From Toxotes chatareus (Eukaryota > Chordata > Actinopteri > Toxotidae): a stretch of 64,000 nt of DNA. Below are positions 1 through 14,600 of the stretch, piece after piece. The notes beneath the pieces are model-generated. The model was not told where the DNA came from and made no database searches. It saw nothing but the letters and a program-made list of their open reading frames with translations. Location: NCBI GenBank assembly GCA_016801885.1, contig CM028884.1, positions 21,562,864 to 21,626,863 of the forward strand, in the 5' to 3' direction. The first letter of the stretch is position 1. The number at the start of each line of letters is the position of its first letter. The position numbers and the translations under genes were made by a program.

Positions 1-374
1 TAGTAATATAATATCCAAAGCTGCACTCTGGAGATTCATCAGCATCCCTAAACATGCCTCTAAAGGCATATTCCAAGAATTAAATTACATGTAATACAGA
101 ACATCAGAGATTAGCTTAAAGCTCTTGCTTCTTTGTCTAAGATGTAATCAGAGTGGTTTATAAGAGTGAGCCTTTTTTAGTAGTTTTTGCATTTCTTTTC
201 ATAATGTACTTTTTGCATTGAAAAATAGGATTATTAAGCTCCATTTTATTTAGCTTCCCCTGGGGAGTGGATATATAGTGGTAATACTATATATACATGT
301 ATTGGTTCTCAAATATCTGCAGCACAAAGCTGAAATATTTTTAATCTAGCGGCTAATTTCTTGTTTTGTTACAG

Positions 375-3300
375 CCTGATAAACCAGTTGAAACCTGGCA
401 TCATTAAGAGAGTAAACAGGCTTTCTACTCCCATTGCTGGCCTGGTGAGTGTCAGATTTTACTGCTGTTACCACATGTGTCTGTGCATGTGTGTGCGTGT
501 GTGTGTGCGCGCCTGACTGTCTGTGAAACAGGTAGTCTGGCTGTGAGGCACAGGTGGTGTTTTCTTTACCCTTACAATGTAGAAGGCTTCTAAAAAAAAC
601 ATAACAGAGTCCTGTAGACAATTGCTACGTATTTAGCAGATTCAAATAAATAATACAGTAAATTCAATTAAATATGTGTTTCTTGGGTATAATACAAGAA
701 CAAAATGAAAATAAGAAAGCACCTGCTAGCCAGGAAGTTTCTACACAATGTGTGGTTTCCTGTTAAAGATGCCAAGAGACACTGTTGCCACAATTTGAAT
801 GATCCTGAAACTGCATTTCAGTGTGACAAACCAACTGCTGAATATGTACGTTGTTTCTTTTATTGGGCATAAATGCAAATGTATATTTTCCTTCAGGCTG
901 TGTTTTGATGGCTTCATACAAGTATAATTGCCAAAACTGCCCAAAGCAAGAGCAGGGAAAGATCAATTGGAACTGTCCGTCAGGGGCCAATAAATAGACA
1001 TAGTCCCACAGTGGATGCTGGAGCTGTGATGTTGGTAGTGCCGTGTGAGACGCATATGCAGCAGAGAGTCAGCAGTTACTCTGACAGCCTAAAGGACCAT
1101 ACCAGTGGTTTTGCATGTTTAACTTATTGACTGCAAATTAAATGTCCTTTTACATTACTGCTGGTATTAAATGCTATAAAATAATCATCAGGTTAAGAGG
1201 TTATTTGAACAAATGTTTATTTTAAAAAATCAACACTGAATCACAATAATAATGTAGGTGAATGTAACATTCATTGTAACCTTAACATTTTTTTTCCTGT
1301 CTCATTTTGCTGTTTCTGTAACCTGAATCTCCAGGATAATGTGAATGTGTTCCTGAAAGCCTGTGGTAAACTGGGACTGAATGAGTCACAGCTGTTTCAT
1401 CCAGGAGACTTGCAGGACCTGTCCACTCGTGTAACACTCAGGTACTTCTGTATTTGAGAAGCAGTGTCATATCTCGTATGTGTACAACTGTCCAAAGCTA
1501 CATGTACTCATACCACCACAGACAAGCACACCTTTACTCAGAGCTTCAGGGTGCTCATACAACTCCACATCAACTTGCAGTGTGTTGTACACTCACTGAA
1601 CAAAAGAATTTAGCATCAACAGGATGAACCCATGGACCTAACCTTGTTCCAGCAGTCCAGGCTGGTGGTGGTGTAATGGTGTGGGGAATGTTGTCTTGGC
1701 ACACTTTGGGCCCCTTAATACCAATAAATCATGGTCTGAGTTGCATAGCCTATCTAAGTATTGGTGCTGACCACGTTCATCGCTTAATGGCTATAGTTTA
1801 CCATCTTCTAATGGTTACTTCCAGCATGGAAATGAACCATGTCACAAAGCAAAGGCCTTCTCAAACTGGCTTCATCCACATTACGGTGAGTTCAGTGTAC
1901 CTCAGCTGCCTTCCCAGTCACCAGATCTGAATTCATTACAACACCTTTGGGATGTGGTTTGCAGCATGGATGTGCATCCAATGAATCATTTTTAACAATT
2001 ATGTGATGAAATAACATCAACATGGACCAGATTCCCAAAGGAATGTTTCCAACATCATGTGGAATCGACACCATGAAGAACTGAGGCCCTACCCAGTATT
2101 AGTATTGTGTTCTAAGAGAGTGCATGATGATTGTTTGTTTTTTAGGATGCTTAAAGCCTTTAGATAACTGGTTTGACTCCCACAGCTCATACCATCATGT
2201 GCTGTCAGTTGATCAAATACAGTGTTTCCCACAGTTTGAGAGTTTACTTGGGGTGGTGGTGCATGCAGGGATTCATGCAGTTTAGAGGGGGGATAGGATA
2301 ACACAGGTTATTTTCTGTAGCTCCAATTTATTGCTGTCTCCCTAAACACCTCACACTACCACTCAGTTACTGCATGCAGATGTGTGGCCTAAAGTATGTT
2401 GGTTTGAAAAGAGTGAAATAAGGCGTTATGTTCAAACTGAGTGTTTTACTCTACCTGCCTGGGCTGCCCAAGTAGAGCCTGTGTATGGAAAATATATATC
2501 CATAATATCTGAAATATGTTTGTATTTTGTTAACCGTTTTGAACACATGTAACACTGCAGTGCCTGTGCTGAAAAAGGTTTATAGTTTGTTCATGAGTCT
2601 CATAGCTGCTTTGCATTTATAAAGATAAGAACCTTCCCTTACAAGCTGCTTCTTTATATGAATAAAGAAGCAGCTATATAAATTCTGATAAGTAACTGAT
2701 TAGTAGAACATTGCAAATGAGAAAAGTCTCTAAACGTCACTCTGCTTTTCTTTCCTAACTGCTCTCTATCATTTTACAGTAAGTCATTGCATTTTAGTGA
2801 TGTAGCTACATGTGCAGTCATACTGTAAATTGCAGCATGATTATTTCTGTCTTTCCTTTTATTTTAGGCGAGATGAAAGCAACAGAAGACTCAAAAATGT
2901 AAGTTTTGACCAGGATGACATCTCCATCTGCTCTCTTCCTCTACCTCAACTGTTTATCAATCATTTGTGTGTTTTTCTGATTTTCTGATAAGCCTTAAAG
3001 GCAACTCTGTCCTTCTCCACATCACCTAGTAAAGAATTTACCTAAATGGGAGAAAGTCAGTAGTCAGCATCTCATTTATCAGCCTAATTATCAGTACCTG
3101 TAGCACATAGGTTCCAGCTCCCATTGCTGATGCCAACATCAAGACTCATCCAGAATCAGAGTGATGATGGTCAGGGGGGTTGTTTAGCTGATTGAGTTTG
3201 GTGCTCATTCCAGTAATCTGGCATTACACCCCACATAGTCTGTGCCAAAATGTACTCTCATGTTTTATCACTGTGTCTTGAACTGTGTCTGTAAACTTGT

Positions 3301-5617
3301 TTCCTTCATCTGCAATAAGTGTATGTGTGGAACATGTGAGCACTGTATGTGTGCACACAAGCAGCACACACAGCTCATGTGGTTATTTGGTTATCTGGGA
3401 AGCCTCATTTGAATCACACAATAGCTGACATCTTGGACTCAGTAATGAGGCTGTTTGTCAGAGCACTCTTTCTTTGAATTGGGTGTATAGCATTTTTCTT
3501 TGAATTAACCAATTAGGGTCAATTTGCAGCTACTGAAAGCCACAGTTTCACTCAGGTTTCCAACCAAATACACAGATAATTGAAGCTGACTTATTCATAC
3601 AATACAATTTACAGCTGAGGATTATGAACGTATAAAACCCCAGTCTTCTTTATTTATTCAGAAAATATAAAGCACAAGCCTTTTTCCACCACATGGACGT
3701 GAATTAGGGTCATCACTGACAGGGCTTGATGAGCGATTCAAGGGTTCCTATATAATTTACCTTTATAAAATCAAACAGAGCAAATAATACCATTTTAAAT
3801 AGGATTAACCTATGATGAACTGTTGCATGCAGTGAAATAGATATTAGAGAATAATGAACACATCCTATCCCTGTGCTTAAGACTGAACTTAATGCTTGTT
3901 TACTCAGGCTGCACAAATGAGGGAAATGTTGAACTGATTTTCACATCAGTGGCTCAAACAGGGCTAAATAGTAAGCAGAAATACCTGTTTATAGGGATCT
4001 CTACATCACTTATTTAACATAATGATAATAATATAAAACTAAAATAAATAATTATTTATTGAATCATATTGCTTCTTTACAAAGACACTGATGGCTAGAC
4101 CTCAGAGATAATTCCTGTATTCAGTGAATGCCTCTAATTGACTGGTAAGGTAGCTGCCACAGATGCTGATCAAGCATAATGGGGAATCCATACTGAGGCA
4201 TTTAGGCACTCAGAATTCTCACCATTTTCATTTAACTTCCATTGTGCTATCAAATATTTAGCCGTTTCAGTTATCTCTAGGCCCGACATGGATTTTTTTC
4301 AGTCTGCTGACTGCTCCGTGATGACTCTGTTAAGATACACATGGAGAAAATTCTGACACTTAATGTTGTGGACACCCCTTCACAACACAGTGTGCTGCTC
4401 TGCTGGGGAGAAAGGCAATACGTCAAAAATATATCCCTCGCCTCAAGGCAAATGAGAAATAAATTGTGTCCAAAACGCTTTGTTTGCTGCAATAATAAAA
4501 CTCTAAATGCCAGGAAGAGGCCCATATTTCACAGGCCTTTAGTCACTGTCTTTACCAATGAATCACAGGTGTGTGTCTGACTGACTGTCAGCAGTATTAT
4601 GTGCCATGGATAGTGTTTTAGGCTGTCTTGTGAAGACCACATGGCACACTTCAACAGGGAAAGTGCATCATATGCTCTGGTGTGGAAAGGAAAAACAAAT
4701 TCCCTTGTTGTGTTCCCAGCAGGCAAATTTTGTAACATTTTTATCCATACTAGTGGACAGACTGACTAGTCGGTTTGTCCACTGCTTTGGTCCAGACTGA
4801 AATATCATAACAACTACTAGGATGGACTGACACAAAATTTGGTTCAAGTGTAATCACTTTAGCAATCCCCTGACTTTTCATCTAGGGCCATCATCATGTA
4901 ATGATGAATTACATGATGATGAATGAATTGTAATTTGTCCAATACCAAAGTAAAATACCAGTAAAATAAAGCATGTTCCCATCAACTGCAGCTGTACTTT
5001 GTGTTTCGTGCTAATGAACATTAGCACTAAGTATCACACTTAGCATCATCATTGTGAACATGCTGATGTTAGCATTTAGCTTAAAGCACCACTGTGCCTA
5101 AGTACAGCCTTACAGAGATGTTAGCATTGCTACTCTGAGCTCTGTTAATGCAAAAATCAACTGTATACACATTGTGCGATTAACAACATGAGATTTTCTT
5201 ATTGTTTGTCTTGAGAGTGAGCTTCCATGCATTTTCTGAATGCAGTACTGCTCAGCATTTTCTCTTAGGACTTTCACAGTAAACCGTCCTTTCCCATTCA
5301 GTGGAAAAACATCACATCACTGGGCACAGATTGGCATCTCTGTCCAACCTGCTATGAGAGGGGAGGGCCTGCAAAATGACAGTGTCACACACAGCAGCAT
5401 GTTAGTGTCACATTTGGGGAGGGGGAATGGGGGGCCTTGTTCTGTCAGACTGATGGCCATTGTGTGTACTACATACGTGGTTTTTGTCTTTGCACTTTCT
5501 CAGGTTCTGATCACTATCTACTGGTTGGGCCGCAAAGCTCACCTAGACACATTCTACAGTGGTCCTCAGCTTAACTTCAAGGCCTTTGAAGGGCTGTTAG
5601 GATTGGCCTTGTCCAAG
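375..5617 (+). CDS. lmo7: lmo7 exons for the second half of the calponin-homology domain
   Basis: Four exons (375-444, 1335-1441, 2868-2898, 5504-5617) encode the C-terminal half of an LMO7-type CH domain. Visible motifs are LINQLKPGIIKRVNRLST, NVNVFLKACGKLGL, QLFHPGDLQDLS and, just after it, VLITIYWLGRKA. The first exon begins with one base of a split codon after a TTACAG acceptor, so at least one upstream exon with the start codon is missing. The third exon is only 31 bp (RDESNRRLKN). The CH domain of this family is thought to contact actin or actin partners. The intron between exons 1335-1441 and 2868-2898 carries a dead Tc1-like transposase. Confidence 0.92.
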
Positions 5618-8600
5618 GTAAGCTGCTCTTCTAAGTTTTTTTTACACAGTTTGTAGTCTTTTATTTTTTTTAATCCACCTTAACCCTGCCTTTTAAATCC
5701 AGGCTCTAGATGAGGGCAGTAATGTGTTTGTGAAAGACAGCGGGTACAGAGACTGCTGGTACCCAGAGAGGGAGGAACATCAGCGCATGAGACCGAGCTA
5801 TAAGAGAGAGAACTCTGTGGACAGTGTGGACTCTCTGGACTCTCGAGCCCTCCGTCCAAACAGTGAAGGTACATTTACTTGTTCATTCTTCAGCACAATC
5901 TTCTTCTAGTTAATAGTTTGTGCATCTGGGCTCAAATGTTGTGCCCCAAACAGAAATTGCTTTTTCAAATGCTGTAATGACATCTTGTGTGTTTTTGGTT
6001 TGAGTTTTTTTTTTTTTTTTTCAGTTTGAGTTTCCCATAGATTTTTTTTTTCCTGAGAAGGCCTACCTGCTACTGTCAAAACTACAAACAAAGAGCCAAA
6101 ACAGAAATGCCTTTACTAAAAAGTTATGAATTACAATGACTTCTCTGTTCCATATGCACCCATGTTATGCTGGATCATTTTACTTTTACTGGATCAGCTG
6201 TCTAGAAGCTGCTGATCCTCTTATTTCATTGTGACATTTTTGTGCACTCTGTCATTCTTGGTGTCAGTGCACGTCAGTGATAGACTGTGGCAAGTTCCAC
6301 ACTGTGGTGATAAAAGTGTGTGTGTGATGGGAGAGGGTAAAATACTTGGCATGAATCTCCCTAAAGACTTAGCTGTGTGAAGACTCCTTCACTAAAGGTT
6401 CCTCTGTGCTATCCTAATGTTTACACTTTCTTTCTCTTGCTTCCGTCAGTTTATTTTTTGTTTATTTTAGCTTCATTTCCTGGCCTTTTTCTTCTCCTAC
6501 CTTATCTTTTCTGCTGCTCATTTTCCATATGTCTGTGCGGTCTCCAGGTTGTGGAAGTGACGCAGAAGCTGAGCAGGTCTTCAGGATGGAGAACATACTG
6601 CCCTCAGCCCATCAAAGTAAAGGCCATCTCCCACCACCACTTCTAAGAAGAAAACAAGCACAGCATGAGAATGGAAGGGACTGTGCCAGTCCTCTCGCCA
6701 GGTACTGCAAATGTGGCGGCTGCTGTACACAGAAAGTGCACACGCTGCTGCTAACTCACTTATCTGTAGCTACACAGCTGTCTGCATTTATTTACGTTCT
6801 GTTCCACAGTCAATTTTGTGTTTTTAATTCAACTGTATGTTTGAACATATATGCATATTACAATTGAATATAATTATTTAAATCACATAAACATAAACAT
6901 AGCGTGCTTTCGTGGAATTGGAGCTTGAGCGTACCCACAAAAGATCATTTTATTTTTTCACACATAAATACAGACAACAGCCATATGTTGACATGTTTTT
7001 GTTTTTTTTTGCTACTCACTGTGCAGCGTATTTGATCTTTTGTCAAATCAGTTTACGTCTGCTCTTCTCTCAGACATTTTATACTAATTTGCAGTTGAGT
7101 ACTTTTTCCTTCACTCTGAGCCCATATCAATGAGCTTGGTGTCAGCGTGCATTTATTCATGGACACCAGCCTTTAGAAGTACACAAAGCCACTTTCACGC
7201 AACAAATTACATCAGAACTTCTTTGACAATCTAGATCGAGTGGCTGAATTACATAAGTGCTTTTTTTTAAACCACTTGCTAAAAATAGCAGCAAGTCCAC
7301 TTTCATGTTGTCAACATTTAAAGATCTTTTATATAGAAAACATTTTGATTAGGTTGTTATCATTAAATTTGAATTATCTAAGATGCTTGGGGTGTGTACG
7401 TAGTTTATCTTGAAAATATTTTCAAATTAATATTTAGAAATGTCTGGGTTATTGAAGGCCAACCAGCCTCCCTTGAGTAAGTTCCTCCTTCCTGGTGACT
7501 TCAGCTAGTGAGCCTCCAGTCACCATAGTAACGTTAACTCTGAAGACTGTGTTAGGGTTAGCACCGGACTTGGTGGCAGCTCACCAGGGGAGTCAGTTTG
7601 CCAGCAGCCCCCTGTGCTGCTCCTACATGTCAGCAGTACTTCAGCTGTCCAAAGAGACCATCATCACTCCAGGGTCAGTCAAATGTCCAACAGATGACAG
7701 TAACTTTTTCAGAAGTTGATGACAATATACAGCATGTAATGCTGGTATTTAACCTCACGACCTACTACTCCACTGCTTAGAAGTGTGAAGAGCCTTGTGT
7801 AACCCGAGCCATATCCTCAGATAAACTGTGAATTTGCAACAGCCTTGCATAAATCATCAGTCACACTTCTGCCTTTTCAAATTTGAAGAAGCTTTGTGCC
7901 GTTCGAGATCATTTCTGAGATGCTTCGTGCCACTACTTTATCCAAAGCGGTGTGATGCCTGTGTGATCATCACCAACTTCTGTGAATAAACATAGACATG
8001 GGGTATACCACTCTTTGCTGCAGCATTGAAGATGCCTCTGTCTCTCCTCAACCCCATCTCGCTCTGACTCCTCCTGAGTGTGCCTTTGATGAGGAGCTCT
8101 TCCAGTGGGCTCTCTGTGAGGAAGACTCAGAAGACGATTATACTGAGGCAGACCCTGTCCTTGATGACTTATATTTCCGGCGAGTGCAGCAGTCCCTTCA
8201 TCAGACATCTACCAACCCCAGCTATGACCGCTTCTTGCCCCAATACTGGACACCTGAAGAGGACATTCGTGTGCGCACAATCTACCTCGGCTCCCAGAGA
8301 AGACCCTGGTATCATAAAATGCAAGGCTTAAGGTCTGTTGGCTGCTTTTACTGCTCTGTGTTGCAAGGCAGTGCTAAAAGTACAAGTGTGAAAGCAGATT
8401 TACTTGAAACTAATACAGGGCGAGGCTGAAACTGCTGTTTCATACTGTTGCCTTTTGCTTAATATCCAGAGTTGTTGATGCACTGCTAGCAAACAGCAAA
8501 AAACATCACATGGCTGAGTTTGCAGTCTTGAGTCTGACTTGGCTCCTTTGATTAAAATGTAGTATGACACTAAAACATGAAATGTGACTTTCTGTTTGTG

Positions 8601-11600
8601 GTGCTAAGATAACCTGCTGTTTGACTTGGTGACGTGTGGCTTCATGCCTTTTGTTTTTTGGCTATAGCATTAGATAGTTTTTAAATTCAGCTTAATTACA
8701 CCACACTAAGCAAACTAAATCCTAGTTTGCTAGATACAGGGGAATAGCTAGGTGCTGCTGATTCTGAAAGATGACAAACTAAAACCAAAAACCCCAACAC
8801 ATTGCTGTTTTTTTTAAAAAATCCTGTTTCTTCTTCTGACTTACTTTTTTAAAGTCTGTCATTTATCCTGTTGTATCCATTTCATGCATGTTCTCTTCCT
8901 TTTCTTTGACTGTAGCCATAAAGCTTTGGGGTCTTCTGGGGAAGAGTTTGATCTTGACTTCATTTCCTGGCTTGTGATATCTGCTACTGTTCAAAACATC
9001 TCTGCCACATCTGGAAGGCCTAAAAACCATCACTGAGGGCCCCTCCTCCAAGCCTGAACATGCACCCCTGTCCTGAAGATCCATACCCCAACGCACACAC
9101 AACCCCCCAAACACTACAAACATTACACACTGTTGATACAAGCTTTAACTCTATCCTTCTCATTTTCTCGTCATGTGACACAGTGGCAAACTGCACCTGT
9201 TATTTTTGCATTTGCAAATCTCTAGCGCATCAGAGAAAGCTATATAATTTTGGTAAAGATATGCAAATTCTGCTCCCTTTATCAAATGGATGTTTTATGA
9301 AGTTATCAGGCAAATTAAATGTGCTTTGAATTTGTACTCTTAATGATGTTTTCCTAAGCACTGCGTGTTGTATTATCTGGCATTTACTCTGGCACCTTTT
9401 TATAGTGCTGATGATGTGAGGACTCTTTGACAGCACCATGCTGAGTGACTCATTAGTTCATAATGGTTAAACAGATGACTCATGTGCTGTGTCATACTTT
9501 GATAGCCATAACAGAATCGTGTTATTTATAACACCTTTTGTGCCAGCACTAATGTTTTCCAGTTTATATGATATGGTTTTGGTATGGAATAATAAAGCAT
9601 GTCATATAGTGGGTCAATAAACAGACTGAAATATTGTGCAGCATGTGAATTTGTGCATTGAATACATTCTTTCTGCCAAGATCTTCTGTGTGTATGGTAG
9701 GTTTGTATTTCAGCTGTGGCACTGAAGCCATACGTGTTGTATCTTTCAGATAACAGTAATCTACATGCCTCTTCTTCTTTACATAATGTTTGTAGTTTAT
9801 CCCCTCCATCATTTGTTACTATGCTGGTAGCTGCTTTGCCAAACCTTATTTAGTTGTAAAGTGTTAGTCATATGTCTTTGTGTCTGTTTCTTTGGTTCTG
9901 TAGACCATATCAAAACCAGGTCAGACCTGAGAGACCAGTTCAGGTCAACCCTGGCTGGATTTGGTAAGTCCTAAGGTTTTGGGCTTAAAATTGGAGCAGA
10001 ATGTGTCTGAGACCGCTCTGACCATAACTGCATTGTCCCTGCTTCATCTGTGACTGCTTTGGTTTGCATTCCGCTTGGCTACAAAGGAAATGATGCTGCA
10101 AACAGCTCTTGCTTGTTCCTGAAGATGGAGCACTTGTTATACCTCCCGCTGTAAATTTTCTGGGCAGAAACCTGTCAGAGGAATTTATGACAAACTGCTG
10201 GGCTGGTTGTGATGACAGACTTGGTTCCTCTCATCAAATTATGTCATAGTTTTGATATACTGCTAAATGCTGCTCTAAGTTATTTGAATAGCACGTCTGA
10301 CATTGTCTGTTGCCCACAGCGGAGCTATTAGTTGTTACAAGTCAATTCTGTTGTTATCCAGACAGCAACATCTGTTGCCATTTATACTGCTGCGTTATTT
10401 GACTTGCATGCTCCTCTACTGCTCGCACCTGAGTAAGAATTTTGTTGTTTGAATGCTGAATGTGCCATGTTGCAGCTGTTTATACTGTTGCCTGTTATGT
10501 ATTGTGTGTGTGTGCGTTTTTATGTGTGTATGCTGGCATGGAGCACATATAGAAACTCGTTTGCATGTTCATCATGCTTGTTCCGCTACATGGTGTTCTA
10601 AAGTGACACTATTTTCACCATAAAGTAGCAATAATTAAAAATTTGTTGGGTCTGTGTATCCATTATTCATTCCCACATCCTGTCTCTCTTGTCTGTCCAA
10701 ACCAGGAGCAAATCACTCAGTGACATCCCGATGGTATACCCGGTGCGTAAATTTGCTAACGAGAGTGCCACTTATGATGTGGCCCAGGCCATAAACACGG
10801 CAAGGGAGTGGAATCAAGAAAACACACGGAAGAGCAGTGTTGCTGCCAAGGATAGTGAAGCTCAGTGGCAGGATGTAAGTCAAGAAAAGTCAACACTGAA
10901 ACCGCAGTCTCTCTTTAAGGTCCATTTAGTAGTAGTTCTGGACCTTTTGAGGGAATCTCACCATCTTCAGCTGATGGACTTTATTATATGAGGAATTGTA
11001 GATAAAATTAATGTTTCTATGAGCAATTTGAGGATTTCTCTTCCATCTTGAATCTAAATTTGTGTGATATGATCAGAAGCTCCAGAACAAGTACTCAATA
11101 TGGACCTTGTGATTAGAGTTGGTCAACATTACATTGTAGTGTACAAGCAGCAGTGTTATCTGGTTATACATTTGTTTCAGGACTTGACAAAGTGGAAGAA
11201 TCGTCGCAGGAGCACCAAGTCTGACCTCCGCAGGAAGTCGCAAGACAGAGAGCATGTCATTAGCCAGATGACCAACGGGGCTGTGACTAACTTTGAGAAG
11301 AATGATGCACAAGGCAACCAGCTAAAGAGGTGCATTACTTCTACAAAATGGCATGGAAATCTTAAGGAAATCTTAAGCTTATATAGTACCTTTTAAAACG
11401 TGCATGAAAAGCAGCAGTGAACTCCTGTAATGTGACACCCCCCCATCTTTTCTGCTTCCTTTATTACATTGGCTCCTCTTCTCCTCTTCCCTTACATGCC
11501 AAATCCCCCAGAGACCAGCAGTCACCACGCAAGCATAACCCTGCCCCCCGTGTTTATTCCACCTCTCCTCCATCAAAATCCTCAAGCTCTGATCTCCGGC

Positions 11601-14600
11601 CACACACTCGAGCTCTGCTGGCCCGCAGCTACGCCTCTGAGGCACCTTTCAGCCCCACGGCCACACTTATCCCCCAAAACACAGCCCACAGTCAGGTAGG
11701 TTCACAGTTGTGTTCTGTTTTACCACTCTGACGTTAGTGAATGTGTCTGGCTGTTTACTTCAGTATAGTTGTGGTAAAAATGCCAACATAAATGATGACA
11801 GAAAAAGACAGGTGCAGTTGTACAGGTAAGGTGTATAACATATATAAAATCTACAAATCTTACACCGTTGCATGGCAGATCTGTAGCCATTATTGACTTG
11901 TTTCTTCTCAGGAATTATTGGTTGGAGCCATGCCTGCCTCAGATGGGAACATCTTGGGAGAGGAGACCCACTTTGCCTCCTTGGCGTCAGATGGAGCAGG
12001 AGTTACCACACCCTCTCTGGATTGCCCTTTCAGCTCCCAGACCCAAGTCAAAGCCCAGGGCAGCCCAGCTCCTTTCCAGCCCACATCTGAACTGGCCCAG
12101 CCTGAAAGTATTTTTACAAGCCAAATCTCTACTCTGGTCACAACCATACAGCCAAACGAGACCACAAAATCCAAAAGCCCCAGGGATCCTACCACATCTA
12201 TTTTGAGCCCTGATGCAGTTAATCAAACAGCAGTTGATGCTCTGGAGGGCTTGTCCCACCAGAACCATAAGTCCCAGGAAGAGAGTCAGAAGACATCTTG
12301 GGAGCCAGCTGTGGAGCAAGGTAGAGGCCAGCAGGCTACAGGAGTCTACAAGTACTTGGCCAGAACCGGGTCATGGTCCGGCTCAGCCAGCCTTCCCCGT
12401 GGTTACCGGCGGTCCGAGGGCTCATCCCGTCTTTCTTCTGCAATCACAGCTAGGCCCTTTGGGACCAAGCAGTCGAGGATGTCCTCGCTTCCAAGACTGT
12501 GCAATGTGAGTTTCACCAAACCAGAGTAAGACACTGTTAAGTGGGAACTTTTTTTTTTTCCATCTTGTGCTTTTCCCATCACAGTGTTGACTTAAAAAAC
12601 AGGTCTGGTGTTATTCAACATTTTTGTTATTGTCAAAAAAAAAATCCATGAAAAGACCAAATCTGATGTAGAGATTAATTTCACTCTTGGATTAAAACAC
12701 ATTTGGTACATTTGGTGTTAGAGTGACCGACTCATAATAAACTACAGTGTCCATGGTCATCATAGTAAAGGAACATGTCCCCCAGTGAAACAGTGTGGCT
12801 TACTGATGTGTTTTTAGTCATTTTTACGAGAACAGTGGGGGTGTATATTGGTCTTTTCATGGAATTTGTTGATAATAAGAAAAAAACTAAATATTTTAGT
12901 GGTACCTTCTTGGCATACATAAAACATTTATCCAGTAATACCAACCACACATTTTTTTCTTTTCCCTACTGTCCTCCCTCTCTACCGGGTTCAAATAAAG
13001 CTGGAACAATCTGTCTAATGGATTTTCATTATAAAACTGGTGATTATGGTGATGGACGTGGATGGTAGGACAAAGATATACAGTAGAGATAGGTCTTTGT
13101 CTCTAAAGTGAAAACTGAAAATATTCTCCAGTTCTCCTAAAGTGCAGGGGCTTTTAAAGAGGAACCTGCCACCTACCCATGTCGTTTTACACAGTCTGGG
13201 CAGTTATAATTTTCTGCCTACAATTCTAACTCACTGGGAGTTTAGTGCTCAGGAGGGAGCATAGAGACTTGTTAAGTCAGGCAAATAGATTCAAGCTACT
13301 TAATATAATAAGGGCATTTACTGTGTGTGTGTGTGGGTGGGCATGTATATGGTTATGTATATGTGAGTGAGCTTGTGTTACCTTTGTTATCTTGGATCAC
13401 CATCCTCATTAATAATAGAAATGCTAGGGCACAATTGTTTAGAGTGTCAACTCACTACAAGATTACACATTTTTATTTTCACATACACCTGCTGGTTTTA
13501 GACATTAAGCACCAACTGTCTCACATCAGTACAGTCACATTTCAGTTCTGCAGAATAAATCAAATGCATCTGTACTGCCTTGAACACTTCTTGTTTTTTT
13601 TTTCTTCTCCAGGTAGATGACAACCAGGGTCTGCTGTTGAATAGTAAGAAAGAAGAATGTCTCTCTCCACCCACCAAATCTTTGCTCAAAAGACAGACTG
13701 CAACCGGCCATCTGAGGGGTCAATACCAGGCTTCAATCAGACAGAAGAAAGCCAACCAGGCACAGCAACATGGTACAGAACAGGGGGAGGAGGGGAAAGG
13801 GGCCAGTCTCTCCAGCCAGACCTCCCTCCAGACCAATGGCTATCACCATCAGCCCTACACCCAAACCCAGTTCCTACCGCAGCCTTATTCAAATCTGCAG
13901 TCCCACCACCACAACAAAAGCTCGACTCTGTCGTCTTCAAAGGTATATTGTATTATTTTGCAGCTCACAGCATTTATACTATGTGTATATATTGATGTTT
14001 TATATTCTTATACAGTCTCCTTCACCCACACGATTGACATGGTGGCTTGTCATAGCAGGAAGGCCACAGGTTTAAAAACAATTGTATTTTATTTAGGTGG
14101 ACTAGTTTCAGTGGGTTAATGTTGTGCTTGCTGGTTCACCATCATGTTTTTGTAGGACAAACTGAGTCATTGTTAACAAAATTAGTTTCACTTGTGCTTT
14201 TCCTGCTATGACATGTCAAAATGCCTGCCAAGAAAACACACACTGACATTTCTTAGTTTTGTTGCACCTGTTAGGATGAGACAACTAACCTGTTTTAATT
14301 ATCTGCTAAAACATGAGAGATAACTTGCAATATAATGCATTAACTAAAGCCACAAGTATGAATGGATCAGCATCTCTGACAACGAAACAAAACCTGAACA
14401 TTATAAACTTCTCAAAGATGGCATTTGTTGCAGGGTTGCTGTGATGATTGCACTACATTGTGGATAATAAAGTGGCCACTTAGTGTATCCCTTACTATAT
14501 TTGTGTAGCAGGCCTCTGCAGTCTCTAATTTCCACAGGAAGCACAGGACATTGGATCACGGGGTGTCACCGTTACCTGTGGTGTGTGTGTGTGTGTTTCA

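Noticed and set aside
1600..2115. Functional transposase gene
   Set aside because: Several frameshifts and stops, missing N-terminal half and no terminal repeats; it is a fossil.
5240..5656. Apparent 138-codon open frame
   Set aside because: It is intron read-through joined to the real lmo7 exon 5504-5617.
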